A DNA stretch of 64,000 bases from Paracoccaceae bacterium (GTDB lineage: Bacteria; Pseudomonadota; Alphaproteobacteria; Rhodobacterales; Rhodobacteraceae). The notes below the pieces were generated by a model. That model saw nothing but the letters and a program-made list of their open reading frames with translations, was not told the origin of the DNA and did not search any database. The stretch lies in NCBI GenBank assembly GCA_026706985.1, contig JAPOXR010000010.1, positions 1-64,000 of the forward strand, written 5' to 3'. Positions 18,455 to 27,471 of the stretch are shown piece by piece; position 1 is the first letter of the stretch; every line of letters starts with the position of its first letter. The position numbers were made by a program, and so were the translations under genes.

Positions 18455-18532
18455 GGCCGGGATTCACCGGCGCCAATTTGGACAATCGGCGAGATAGAAA
18501 CTAAATTCAGGTCGGAAAGCGGAAGACAGATC

Positions 18533-19966
18533 ATGGAAATGCCATCAGCCGATGCGCGGATTCTTGAGCGCAGGGACCGGATTATTTCGCGGCTGCGTAT
18601 GGCGGCGCCCGGTGCGACGCTCATCCATGACCCGGCGGAAACCAAGGCCTATGAGTGCGATGCGCTGACGGCCTACAGCTGCGCGCCGCTGGCGGTTGTG
18701 CTTCCCGCCTCGACGGAGGAGGTCTCAGCGCTGCTGAGTGTCTGCCGCAGCGAGTCGGTGCCGGTGATTCCACGTGGGGCGGGCACTTCGCTGGCTGGCG
18801 GGGCCTTGCCGACCGCGGACGCTGTGGTGCTCGGTGTTTCAAGAATGAACTCCATCCTGGAGATCGACACCGGGAACCGTTTCATCCGGGTTCAGGCCGG
18901 ACGCACCAATCTGTCGGTCTCCGACGCGGTGGAACGGGACGGTTTCTTTTATGCCCCGGATCCTTCGAGCCAACTCGCTTGTGCCATCGCCGGCAATATC
19001 GCCATGAATTCGGGTGGTGCGCACTGCCTTAAATACGGCGTGACAACGAATAATCTTCTCGGTGTCCGCATGGTGATGATGGATGGTGAAATCGTCGATA
19101 TCGGCGGCGCCTACGCCGATGCCGGTGGTCTGGATCTTCTGGGCGTTATCTGTGGCTCTGAGGGCCAGTTGGGAATTGTGACCGAGGCGACACTGCGCAT
19201 TCTTCCCAAGCCTGAGGGGGCACGGCCGGTATTGTTCGGGTTCGAGTCAAACGCTGTCGCCGGGGCCTGCGTCGGGGACATCATCCGCGCCGGCGTTTTG
19301 CCGGTGGCGATCGAATTCATGGACCGGCCCTGCATCCGGGCCTGCGAGGATTTTGTCGGTGCCGGATATCCGGATGTTGAAGCGCTGCTCATCGTTGAGG
19401 TTGAGGGTGCGGATGCCGAAATCGACATGCAGCTGGGGTTGATAAAGCAGATCGCTTCCCGGCATCACCCGGTTACAGTCAGGGAAAGCCAATCGGCCGA
19501 CGAATCGGCGCGCATCTGGGCCGGGCGCAAATCGGCTTTCGGGGCAATGGGACGGATTGCCGACTATGTCTGTCTGGATGGAACCATTCCGGTGGCGGAA
19601 CTGCCCCGTGTCTTGAACGGCATCGCCGGGCTTTCGCGTGAATTCGGGTTGCGGGTGGCGAATGTGTTCCATGCCGGCGATGGCAATCTGCACCCGCTCA
19701 TCATGTTCGATGCGAATTCAAAAGATGAGTTGCTACGTTGCGAGAAGATGGGAGCTGAAATCCTCAAGCTGTGCGTCGAGGCCGGCGGTTGCCTGACCGG
19801 AGAGCATGGTGTCGGCGTGGAGAAACGGGAATTGATGCCGTTCCAGTACAGCGAGGCGGATATGGAGGCGCAGATGTGGGTCAAGGATGTGTTTGATCCG
19901 CATTGGCTGATGAATCCGGCAAAAGTGTTTCCGCTCGAAATGTCACGCACGCGCCGCGCCGCATGA
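18533..19966 (+). CDS. glcD: Glycolate oxidase FAD-binding subunit
   Basis: A 477-residue FAD-linked oxidase subunit that oxidises glycolate to glyoxylate together with GlcE and GlcF. The FAD-binding PCMH domain contains VPVIPRGAGTSLAGGALPT, SSQLACAIAGNIAMNSGGAHCLKYG and GSEGQLGIVTEATLRI. The C-terminal oxidase domain has NVFHAGDGNLHPLIMF and GCLTGEHGVGVEKRELM. GGAAG precedes the ATG. The stop overlaps glcE by four bases. Confidence 0.95.
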   Translation: MEMPSADARILERRDRIISRLRMAAPGATLIHDPAETKAYECDALTAYSCAPLAVVLPASTEEVSALLSVCRSESVPVIPRGAGTSLAGGALPTADAVVLGVSRMNSILEIDTGNRFIRVQAGRTNLSVSDAVERDGFFYAPDPSSQLACAIAGNIAMNSGGAHCLKYGVTTNNLLGVRMVMMDGEIVDIGGAYADAGGLDLLGVICGSEGQLGIVTEATLRILPKPEGARPVLFGFESNAVAGACVGDIIRAGVLPVAIEFMDRPCIRACEDFVGAGYPDVEALLIVEVEGADAEIDMQLGLIKQIASRHHPVTVRESQSADESARIWAGRKSAFGAMGRIADYVCLDGTIPVAELPRVLNGIAGLSREFGLRVANVFHAGDGNLHPLIMFDANSKDELLRCEKMGAEILKLCVEAGGCLTGEHGVGVEKRELMPFQYSEADMEAQMWVKDVFDPHWLMNPAKVFPLEMSRTRRAA

Positions 19967-21099
19967 AACCCGGGAGCGAAGCGGAACTCGCCGAGGCAAT
20001 CGGTTCGGCCACCGACCCTCTGGTCATCATCGGCGGCGGCACAAAACCGATCGGCACCCCGGTCGAGGGTGAATCCCTGTCGGTTTCCGGAATTGCCGGC
20101 ATCCGCCGATACGAACCGCAGGCGCTGACTCTGGTTGCCGGTGCCGGCACGCCGGTTGCTGAAATCAACCATGAGCTCGCGCGCCACAAGCAGATGCTGG
20201 CATTTGAGCCCATGGATTGCCGGGATCTTCTCGGAACCGATGGTGAGCCGACCATCGGCGGTATCGTAGCGGCCAATATGTCCGGCCCGCGCCGGGTTCA
20301 GACCGGTGCCTGCCGCGACTATCTGCTGGGCGTGCGGTTTATCGATGGCAGCGGCCGGGTGATCAGAAATGGCGGCCGGGTGATGAAGAATGTGACCGGT
20401 TATGATTTGGTGAGATTACTCGCCGGCAGTCACGGCACCCTGGGAGTGTTGACGGAAATCGCGCTGAAAGTGCTGCCGCGGCCCGAAGCCGCCGGCGTCT
20501 TGCTGCTGACGGGGCTGACCGATCAGGATGCGGTCCGGTGCCTGGAAGCGGCCCTGACATCTCCATTCGAAGTGACGGGTGCGGCGCATACACCCCGGGG
20601 GCTGGATGGCGATCCGGTCACCATGATCCGGGTCGAGGGGTTCGAGGATTCGGTGCGCTACCGCTGCTTCCGTCTCCGGGATCTGTTGCGGGAATTCGGC
20701 GACATCGATCTCGAGACAGGTGCCGAGCGCATTGCAGCCGGATGGAAATGGGTGCGCGATGTCGAATGTTTCGGCGATGAGAAGGGTGATGTCTGGAGGA
20801 TTTCGACAAAGCCGGGAGATGCGCCGTCACTGGTCGAAAATCTGCGTCGGCAGACCGAGGTCGCAGTGCTCTATGATTGGGGCGGCGGTCTGGTCTGGAT
20901 CAAAACCGAAGCGGGTACGGACCTGCGTGAAGGATGCGGGGATATTGACGGGCATGCGACGCTCATCCGCGCCAGCGTAGCCGACCGGCTGCGGTTGGGT
21001 GTATTTCACCCTCAACCGGACCGGTTGCGGCGGATTTCACTGGGACTGAAAGCAAAATTCGACCCCAGGGGAATCCTGAATCCCGGGCTGATGAACTGA
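19963..21099 (+). CDS. glcE: Glycolate oxidase subunit GlcE
   Basis: A 378-residue second FAD-binding subunit of glycolate oxidase. It has a shorter PCMH domain with TLVAGAGTPVAEIN, TIGGIVAANMSGPRRVQTGACRD and LLAGSHGTLGVLTEIALKVLPR. The start at 19963 overlaps the glcD stop (ATGA) and is preferred over the longer in-frame opening at 19903. It is followed 11 bases later by glcF. Confidence 0.95.
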   Translation: MKPGSEAELAEAIGSATDPLVIIGGGTKPIGTPVEGESLSVSGIAGIRRYEPQALTLVAGAGTPVAEINHELARHKQMLAFEPMDCRDLLGTDGEPTIGGIVAANMSGPRRVQTGACRDYLLGVRFIDGSGRVIRNGGRVMKNVTGYDLVRLLAGSHGTLGVLTEIALKVLPRPEAAGVLLLTGLTDQDAVRCLEAALTSPFEVTGAAHTPRGLDGDPVTMIRVEGFEDSVRYRCFRLRDLLREFGDIDLETGAERIAAGWKWVRDVECFGDEKGDVWRISTKPGDAPSLVENLRRQTEVAVLYDWGGGLVWIKTEAGTDLREGCGDIDGHATLIRASVADRLRLGVFHPQPDRLRRISLGLKAKFDPRGILNPGLMN

Positions 21100-21110
21100 G
21101 CGGCACGGAC

Positions 21111-22415
21111 ATGGAAACGCGTTTCACCGAACAACAGCTCAAGGATCCTGCCATTGCCCGGTCGAACGACATACTGCGAACCTGTGTGCATTGCGGATTC
21201 TGCACCGCCACCTGTCCGACATATCAGCTGCTCGGTGATGAACTCGACAGTCCGCGCGGCCGCATATACCTGATCCGGAACATGCTGGAATCCGGCCAGC
21301 CGGCGGATCGTTCGACCGTGCTGCATATCGACCGCTGCCTGTCCTGCCTCGCCTGTATGACCACCTGCCCGTCCGGTGTGCATTACATGCATTTGGTCGA
21401 CCATGCCCGTTCCTACATTGAAGAGACCTACAGGCGTCCCCTGTTCGAGCGGTTCCTGCGCCGCATTCTGGTTCTGGTGCTGCCGCACCCGACACGTTTC
21501 CGCCTGTCCCTGCTGGCGGCGAAACTTGCCCGTCCATTCATATCGCTGCTTCCCAGTGCCAGGCTGCGGGCAATGCTGCGCCTCACCCCGGATGTCATTC
21601 CGCCGGTCAGCCGAAACGATGATCCGCAGCTCTTTGCCGCCGAAACCGGTCCCATCGGCCGGGTAGTGTTGGCGACGGGCTGCGCCCAAAGAGCCCTCAA
21701 TACCGACATCAATGATGCGACGATCCGGCTGCTCCGCCGCCTTGGCTACGAGGTGGTGATCGCCGAGGGGTCGGTCTGTTGCGGTGCCCTGCCGCACCAT
21801 ATGGGGAGGACCGCTGAGAGCCATGATTTCGCTGAGCGCAATATCCGTGCCTGGCAACGGGAGATCGAAAACGGTGCCGAAGCCATCATCATCAATGCCA
21901 GCGGTTGCGGCACGACGATCAAGGATTACGGCCACATGTTTCGCCACCATCGGCTGGCAGAGGCCGCCGCGCAGGTTTCCCGGCAGGCGCTGGATATCAG
22001 CGAGTTCCTTGCCCGGGCCGAAATCCGGTTCGGGCCGGCCAAGGGTATCCGGGTAGCGTATCATGCCGCCTGTTCACTGCAGCATGGCCAGCAAATCCGG
22101 GAAACGCCGAAAGAGCTGCTGAGACGGGCCGGGTTCGAAGTGGTGGAGCCGCATGACAGCCATCTCTGCTGCGGTTCCGCCGGAACCTACAATATTATGC
22201 AGCCGGAGATCGCTGACAGGCTCAAGCAGCGCAAGGTGGCAAGTCTGGAGGCGGTGGCTCCGGAGCTGATCGCAACCGGAAATATCGGCTGCATGATGCA
22301 GATTGGATCGGCAACCGGCCTGCCGGTTCTGCATATTGTTGAATTGCTTGATTGGGCAACGGGCGGACCGAAACCGCCGGCCCTGACACCACCGGAGCTG
22401 CGTCGCAGCGGCTGA
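21111..22415 (+). CDS. glcF: Glycolate oxidase iron-sulfur subunit
   Basis: A 434-residue electron-transfer subunit. Two 4Fe-4S motifs are present, RTCVHCGFCTATCPTY and DRCLSCLACMTTCPSG. Two CCG-type cysteine-rich domains follow (GSVCCGALPHH, NASGCGTTIKDYG, and later HLCCGSAGTYNIMQPE). It completes the glcDEF operon, which feeds glyoxylate to central metabolism. A glycerate kinase at 52 kb could act further along the same route, but the two are not linked. Confidence 0.95.
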   Translation: METRFTEQQLKDPAIARSNDILRTCVHCGFCTATCPTYQLLGDELDSPRGRIYLIRNMLESGQPADRSTVLHIDRCLSCLACMTTCPSGVHYMHLVDHARSYIEETYRRPLFERFLRRILVLVLPHPTRFRLSLLAAKLARPFISLLPSARLRAMLRLTPDVIPPVSRNDDPQLFAAETGPIGRVVLATGCAQRALNTDINDATIRLLRRLGYEVVIAEGSVCCGALPHHMGRTAESHDFAERNIRAWQREIENGAEAIIINASGCGTTIKDYGHMFRHHRLAEAAAQVSRQALDISEFLARAEIRFGPAKGIRVAYHAACSLQHGQQIRETPKELLRRAGFEVVEPHDSHLCCGSAGTYNIMQPEIADRLKQRKVASLEAVAPELIATGNIGCMMQIGSATGLPVLHIVELLDWATGGPKPPALTPPELRRSG

Positions 22416-22426
22416 CTTGCCCGGGG

Positions 22427-22455
22427 CTTGAAACCACCCGAAACTGTTCCCATAT
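22427..22455 (+). promoter_or_regulatory. Sigma-32-type heat-shock promoter of hsp20
   Basis: CTTGAAA at 22427-22433 and CCCATAT at 22449-22455 are separated by 15 bases. This closely matches the RpoH consensus (CTTGAAA, then CCCATnT). Transcription would start near 22462, just before the first leader hairpin. Confidence 0.8.
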
Positions 22456-22464
22456 CAAGTGCAT

Positions 22465-22553
22465 CGGAGCGCGGAAATGTCCGGCTCCGGGCACGAACCG
22501 CCCGTCCACATCGGAGGGCAGACGCAACTGAATCGCTCAATGGAGGATGACCC
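22465..22553 (+). promoter_or_regulatory. ROSE-like RNA thermometer in the hsp20 leader
   Basis: The 3' hairpin pairs 22532-22534 and 22536-22537 (AUC, CU) with 22544-22548 (AGGAU), leaving G22535 bulged and a six-base loop. This is the UYGCU/AGGA arrangement of ROSE elements, in which the Shine-Dalgarno is melted by heat. A strong first hairpin (CGGAGC with GCTCCG, inner CGGA with TCCG) spans 22465-22489. The Shine-Dalgarno lies 6 bases before the ATG. Confidence 0.78.
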
Positions 22554-23018
22554 ATGCGCAGTTTTGACCTTTCACCGCTTTACAGCACAACCGTCGGTTT
22601 CGACCGGTTTACCGATCTGCTCGACAGAGCCTTTTCCCAGGAGGTGGTTCCGGCTTCCTACCCGCCCTTCAATATCGAAAAGACATCGGAAGACGCCTAC
22701 CGGATTTCGATCGCGGCAGCCGGGTTTTCGATCAACGATCTGAAGATCGAGGTCAGGGAAAACCAGCTCCACATCCAGGCTTCGAAGCCGGATGCGGCTG
22801 AGGATGGCAGGTATCTGTATCGGGGAATTGCGCAGCGGTCGTTCCGTAAGCAGTTCGCACTTGCGGATCATGTCCGGGTCGTTGGCGCTTCGTTCGAGGA
22901 CGGCATGCTCAATGTCGATCTGAAGCGCGAAATTCCGGAAGCATTGAAGCCACGCAGCATTGAGATCGTGACCTCAAAGCCCACCGTAATCAGCGGCAAA
23001 TCGAAAATCGCCGCCTGA
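22554..23018 (+). CDS. Small heat-shock protein, Hsp20/IbpA family
   Basis: A 154-residue holdase chaperone binding unfolded proteins. The N-terminus FDLSPLYSTTVGFDRFTDLLD is typical of proteobacterial IbpA-type proteins. The alpha-crystallin domain spans roughly residues 38-130 (YPPFNIEKTSEDAYRISIAAAGF, then ENQLHIQASKP and RSFRKQFALADHV). The C-terminal anchoring region is ALKPRSIEI. A sigma-32-type promoter and a ROSE-like thermometer precede it, giving two levels of heat control. Confidence 0.95.
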   Translation: MRSFDLSPLYSTTVGFDRFTDLLDRAFSQEVVPASYPPFNIEKTSEDAYRISIAAAGFSINDLKIEVRENQLHIQASKPDAAEDGRYLYRGIAQRSFRKQFALADHVRVVGASFEDGMLNVDLKREIPEALKPRSIEIVTSKPTVISGKSKIAA

Positions 23019-23039
23019 CGCGGCACCCCGAAACCGGAA

Positions 23040-23070
23040 AGGCGCGCCCCGGAAGGAGCGCGCCTGTTTT
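23040..23070 (+). terminator. Rho-independent terminator after hsp20
   Basis: An 8-bp GC stem (AGGCGCGC at 23040-23047 with GCGCGCCT at 23058-23065) is followed by GTTTT. It lies 22 bases after the hsp20 stop and before the convergent gabD gene. Confidence 0.8.
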
Positions 23071-23099
23071 ATGTCGGTTCAGCCAGCGGTGTGCCGGCG

Positions 23100-24575
23100 C
23101 TAAATTGACATGCAGATATATTTCATTTCGAGGAAATCCTCGACGCCGTGATGTGAACCTTCGCGGCCGAGTCCGGATTGTTTCACCCCTCCGAACGGTG
23201 CGGTCTCGGTGGAGAACAGGCCGGTATTGACCGCCACGATTCCGTATTCGAGCGCTTCGGCCACACGCCAGACCCGGGATGCGTCGCGGGAGTAAAAATA
23301 CGCCGCCAGGCCGAAAATCGTGTCATTGGCCAATTCAATGACATCCGCTTCTTCCTCGAAGCGGAACAATGGCGCCACGGGTCCGAAAGTCTCATCATTG
23401 GCGATCAGCATCTCCTGCGTCACATCCGCAATCACCGTCGGTTCGAACCAGTATCCGCCCAAGCTGTGCCGCTTGCCGCCCGAAAGCAGACGCCCGCCGC
23501 GTGATGTCGCATCGGCGATATGCGATTCGACCTTGCTCACGGCATCCTGGTTGATCAGCGGACCGGTATTCACGCCATCCTGGAAGCCATCGCCGAGATT
23601 CAGTTTTTTCGTCGCCTCCGCGAGTTTGGCAGCGAACTCGTCATACACACCCGCCTGCACGTAAATGCGGTTGGCACAGACACAGGTCTGACCGTTATTG
23701 CGGTATTTCGAGATCATCGCACCCTCGACGGCAGCATCGATGTCGGCGTCGTCAAACACCACAAACGGCGCATTGCCGCCAAGTTCCATCGAGACTTTTT
23801 TCACCTGTTCGCCGGCTTGCCGCAACAGGATCCGGCCAACTTCGGTGGAACCGGTGAAGGTGATCTTGCGCACCGTGTGGTTGGAGCAGAATTCTTCACC
23901 GATGGCGCGCGATCGGGTCGAGGTGACAATTGAAAACAATCCCTTCGGCACGCCGGCGCGCTCCGCCAATGCCGCCATCACGAGGGCGGAGAGAGGGGTT
24001 TCGCTGGCCGGCCGGCCGACAAAGGCACAGCCCACAGCCAGTGCCGGTGCTACCTTGCGGGCGATCATCGCATTGGGGAAGTTCCACGGTGTGATCGAAG
24101 CGACAACCCCGACAGGTTGCTTGATGACCAGCAGCCTTTTGTCTGTCTGGTGGCCCGGAATGGTCTCCCCATAGATTCGCTTGGCCTCTTCCGCGAACCA
24201 TTGGATGAAGGAAGCGCCGTACAAGATCTCCCCTTTCGCCTCGCCCAGGGGTTTGCCCATTTCGGCAGTCAGAATGGCGGCGAGATCATCGGCGTTTTCG
24301 ATCATCAAACGGTACCATTTCAGCAATATCTCAGAGCGTTCCTTCGCCGGTCTGGCGGCCCACTCCTTCTGTGCCGCCCCGGCGGCGTCAATGGCCCGGC
24401 GGGTCTCAGCCACGCCGAGATCCGGCACCCGGGCGACAACATCACCGCGCGACGGGTTGATGACTTCAAATGTTCCGCCGTTATCGGCATCGATCCATTC
24501 ACCGGCCACGTAGGCCTTGGTGGCAAGCAGAGTGGGATCACGGAGCAATGAAGTCAGGTTGGTTTTATCAAGCAT
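23100..24575 (-). CDS. gabD: NAD(P)-dependent succinate-semialdehyde dehydrogenase
   Basis: A 491-residue aldehyde dehydrogenase. Motifs seen are TPWNFPNAMIARKVAPALAVGC, ITFTGSTEVGR, KVSMELGGNAPFVVFDDAD (catalytic Glu) and NNGQTCVCANRIYV (catalytic Cys). The family-typical ending GLGREGSHHGVEDFLEMKYICM supports GabD, which converts succinate semialdehyde to succinate. The start at 24575 has AGGAAAG upstream and is preferred over 24632. Related semialdehyde substrates cannot be excluded. Confidence 0.92.
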   Translation of the reverse strand: MLDKTNLTSLLRDPTLLATKAYVAGEWIDADNGGTFEVINPSRGDVVARVPDLGVAETRRAIDAAGAAQKEWAARPAKERSEILLKWYRLMIENADDLAAILTAEMGKPLGEAKGEILYGASFIQWFAEEAKRIYGETIPGHQTDKRLLVIKQPVGVVASITPWNFPNAMIARKVAPALAVGCAFVGRPASETPLSALVMAALAERAGVPKGLFSIVTSTRSRAIGEEFCSNHTVRKITFTGSTEVGRILLRQAGEQVKKVSMELGGNAPFVVFDDADIDAAVEGAMISKYRNNGQTCVCANRIYVQAGVYDEFAAKLAEATKKLNLGDGFQDGVNTGPLINQDAVSKVESHIADATSRGGRLLSGGKRHSLGGYWFEPTVIADVTQEMLIANDETFGPVAPLFRFEEEADVIELANDTIFGLAAYFYSRDASRVWRVAEALEYGIVAVNTGLFSTETAPFGGVKQSGLGREGSHHGVEDFLEMKYICMSI

Positions 24576-25024
24576 AATCTTTCCTGCGAATTTTTGCCCC
24601 CCGTGCCACATGGGGCGGTTTGTTTCAAGCACCGTGCGGCAGTTGCCGCAACAGATCTCTCAGCATTTCCTCAACTTCCCTGACAATAGCCATCTGCCGG
24701 ATTGACATCGATTGCTGCCGACGCCGTATCCAACAAGGTGCACGGTTTCGATATGGCGGATGCGACCCTTGACCAGCTGCTCAACTTCGCACACCGGTTC
24801 GAACTCAAGAGCAGATCGATGCGGCGCAAGCTGAAACCGCTGCCGCTTGACGGCGGCCGTACCGGGGAAAGTCCCGCATGACGGCCACCCGAGGGGGCTG
24901 CGCCTCCGGCGTGAGGCGTAATCTCAAACGCCGGGGTAGGCCGGCAAGGCGGCGGCGTTACAATGCCGTCGGAATCCTGTTCCAATGCATCAGAATTGGC
25001 AAGCTTGTACTGGCTCCCGGACAC
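24576..25024. other. Intergenic stretch between gabD and the Fic gene, with a possible gene end
   Basis: No convincing complete gene. A rightward frame ending near 24882 reads HGFDMADATLDQLLNFAHRF and then a basic tail. It looks protein-like, but no family is recognised and the only possible start is TTG. It may be the 3' remnant of a gene from the adjoining accessory islet. Confidence 0.3.
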
Positions 25025-26161
25025 TTACCTCCTGAACAGCTCGATATACTCAGAAAATGCGAATAGCCGATTGCGGCGTTGGCCGGTGATTTCGGACAAA
25101 ACGCCGAGACCGACCATATCCGTTATCAAAGCGGATGCAGTGTTGGTTGTAGCCCCGATGACCTTGGCAGCCATTTTCACATCCACAACCGGACGCGCAT
25201 ACAGGTGGCGCATCAGCGCCTGCGCGTTTTCATGTCGGCGCACGCTGAACCGAGGCAATACATCTCGCTCTATCCGCTCTTTGATTGCCAAAATAGCGCC
25301 GAATACACCTGCCGACGCACGCGCTGTTTCGTCAACTCCGTGGAGGAAGAACACCAACCACTCCCGCAATTGGTTGCCCCGGCGTACGGCCATCAGGTGG
25401 TCGACATATGCGGTTTTGTTACGTTCAAAATAGTCCGACAGATACAGCGCAGGCCGTACCAGCAGCCCCTCTGACGCCAGATACAGCGATATCAGCAAGC
25501 GCCCTAGACGCCCGTTACCATCCAGGAACGGGTGAATTGTCTCAAACTGGTAGTGCCCAATGGCAATCCGTACCAATGGATGCACAAACAGATGGTCCGC
25601 CTTCAGGAATGCCTCAAGATCGCTCATCAGATCCGGGACATGCTCGTGATGTGGCGGCACGAAAACAGCATTTTTCAGGCTGACGCCGATCCAGTTTTGA
25701 CTGGTTCGAAACTGCCCTGGTAGTTTCTGTTCTCCGCGCACACCTGACAGCAGGATCTCATGTGTCTGGCGCAACAAACGGTTCGACAAGGGTAGCTCAT
25801 CTAACTTGTCTATCGCAAAATTGACCGCTTTGATGTAGTTTTGGACCTCGGACCAATCGTCGCGTTCTTCGGGATTCAGGTCATCGGCATCCTTGAACGC
25901 ATCTTCGAATTTGGTTTGCGTTCCTTCGATCCGGCTGGATTGCGTAGCCTCCTTCGCCACGTACATGCGGATGACGAACTCGACATCAGGGATCAGCTGT
26001 GCAAAGGCGTTTAATTCTCCCAAGGCACGGTCAGCTCGCCCCAAGAGCACTGACAGCTCAGGGTCGGCCACAACCCATTTATGGCAAACGATTTCTGGCA
26101 GAAAAGCCTTATACCTGTACCGGGTCTCATCTCGTCCAGATTTGAATTCCGTGATATCCAT
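25025..26161 (-). CDS. Fic-domain protein (predicted AMPylase) with C-terminal winged helix
   Basis: A 378-residue Fic protein. The catalytic motif HPFLDGNGRLGR (residues 210-221) is intact. An N-terminal inhibitory motif of the S/TxxxE(G/N) type is present (S75 to E79-G80 in QSSRIEGT), so this is a class II enzyme held inactive by its own glutamate. The C-terminus (about residues 305-375) looks like a winged helix (MAAKVIGATTNTASALITDMVGLGVLSEIT). Such proteins transfer AMP to target hydroxyls; the target is unknown. Four direct repeats lie upstream, the nearest overlapping the start codon, suggesting autoregulation through the winged helix. Confidence 0.92.
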   Translation of the reverse strand: MDITEFKSGRDETRYRYKAFLPEIVCHKWVVADPELSVLLGRADRALGELNAFAQLIPDVEFVIRMYVAKEATQSSRIEGTQTKFEDAFKDADDLNPEERDDWSEVQNYIKAVNFAIDKLDELPLSNRLLRQTHEILLSGVRGEQKLPGQFRTSQNWIGVSLKNAVFVPPHHEHVPDLMSDLEAFLKADHLFVHPLVRIAIGHYQFETIHPFLDGNGRLGRLLISLYLASEGLLVRPALYLSDYFERNKTAYVDHLMAVRRGNQLREWLVFFLHGVDETARASAGVFGAILAIKERIERDVLPRFSVRRHENAQALMRHLYARPVVDVKMAAKVIGATTNTASALITDMVGLGVLSEITGQRRNRLFAFSEYIELFRR

Positions 26162-26279
26162 ATCTCAAAAATGACCCTCTTTTCTGCGTTACCGAAAGCC
26201 TTATCTCAGTTTCTGCGACTGCTGCAACCACTATCTCAGAAAACTCCATGATTTATGATATAACGAAATCCTTATCTCA
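26161..26279 (-). promoter_or_regulatory. Four TGAGATA iterons upstream of the Fic gene
   Basis: Read on the minus strand, TGAGATA occurs at 26279-26273, 26238-26232, 26208-26202 and 26167-26161. The spacings are 41, 30 and 41 bases, close to whole helical turns. A GG follows in most copies (TGAGATAAGG twice). The last copy overlaps the Fic ATG. This looks like an operator array for a DNA-binding protein, possibly Fic itself. Confidence 0.7.
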
Positions 26280-26299
26280 AATTGGCTACAAGTCTCAGC

Positions 26300-26640
26300 T
26301 CTGCCGCCGCGCTACGCGCACCTGCTCAGGCGTCACCAGCCTCGAAGTGATCAGGTTCTCGATCTGTCGGTTGGTGATGTGGCGGCACAGGGGATGGCAC
26401 TCATGGATCCACTCGGCGAAGCTGGCACGGCCTTTGGCCTCTCAAGCTATTTCACGTTCAGCCTGTATCTGGACAAGCCCCTTCTCCCAACGGCGCGTCT
26501 TGAACCTATTGTCCGGGAAACAAACTTTGCCGCACTTGTAGCCTTCGGTCTCTTTCGAGCAGGCTTTGAACGCCTGAAGCAGGTCATCGGGGTTAACCCC
26601 GGCCTCACCGGCATCTCGTATGTGTGCGAGCAGCTACATC
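26300..26640 (-). pseudogene. Remnant of an unidentified protein-coding gene
   Basis: One leftward frame reads DAGEAGVNPDDLLQAFKACS, KCGKVCFPDNRFKTRRWEKG, an internal stop, then ASFAEWIHECHPLCRHITNR and QIENLITSRLVTPEQVR. The composition and paired Cys/His residues look like real protein sequence, possibly from a mobile element, but I do not recognise the family. The internal stop and lack of a start mark it as decayed. Confidence 0.4.
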
Positions 26641-26754
26641 TGTGTTCCGGTCCAAAAGAACGAACAGACCCCAGCTTGACATTCTGCCGAGCGGCATAGG
26701 CCGGTTGTGCAGACAGATTGCGCGCTTCTCTCGTCTCGGCGGGTAAGCCGTTGC

Positions 26755-27435
26755 TCAAATCTGCCAGAGTTCCGACGTTCCATCATTGGAAAAGCGGAAG
26801 GGAACCGACGCCGGTGCTTTGTTCCCGGGAAGCAGCTGTGAAGCCGACTGCAGCACCAATCGGGTGATTGAGGGGAGGTCCAGCTGTTTCGCTTCTGCCA
26901 GCGAAACCCATTGCAATTGACTGAGTTCGCCCGACGCAAGGCTGAAATCGTCGGCGTTGCCGAGCAGGGAGACTAGGTTCAGATCGGCGAGAAAGAAACG
27001 CGCATCATATCGCCTGGTGCGGCCCGGCGGTGTGATGGCACGGTAGAAAAAAACCAGCCCGCTTGCGTCGGGACGGACGCCACCGGAGCAGAATGGCTGC
27101 CAACTCTCCGGCACCGGCGTGTCGGGATCGCTGGCGCGGCTCGCAAGGCGCAGTCCGGTCTCTTCCCAGACTTCCCTCACTGCACAGAGCAGTAGATTTT
27201 CGGTGATGTCGCGGCGGACATGTCTGGTCAGCCGGTCACGGCAAATGTCACCGGGCCGGCCAACGGGTTGCATTTCGAAATCCATCGCATCGACCGCACC
27301 GCCCGGAAAGACAAATTTGCTCGGCATGAAAACAGCATTGCTTCCGCGTTGGCCGAGTAGGATTCTTGGATTTGGCGTGCTGCCGCCACGCAGGAGCACA
27401 ACGGTGGCGGCATCGCGGATGCCTTCGAAACTCAT
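26755..27435 (-). CDS. Nudix hydrolase
   Basis: A 226-residue Nudix-fold protein. It begins with AATVVLLRGG, and FVFPGGAVDAMD opens the Nudix region. After an insertion of about 35 residues comes the core REVWEETGLRL with the metal-binding glutamates. The long insertion between GG and REVWEE resembles the NUDT19-like / CoA-pyrophosphatase-related subgroup. Substrate not determinable. It is followed on the other strand by the aldolase-type repeat. Confidence 0.85.
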   Translation of the reverse strand: MSFEGIRDAATVVLLRGGSTPNPRILLGQRGSNAVFMPSKFVFPGGAVDAMDFEMQPVGRPGDICRDRLTRHVRRDITENLLLCAVREVWEETGLRLASRASDPDTPVPESWQPFCSGGVRPDASGLVFFYRAITPPGRTRRYDARFFLADLNLVSLLGNADDFSLASGELSQLQWVSLAEAKQLDLPSITRLVLQSASQLLPGNKAPASVPFRFSNDGTSELWQI

Positions 27436-27471
27436 CTCAAACCTTTGCAGTCGACGGCGCTAAATTGCCGG

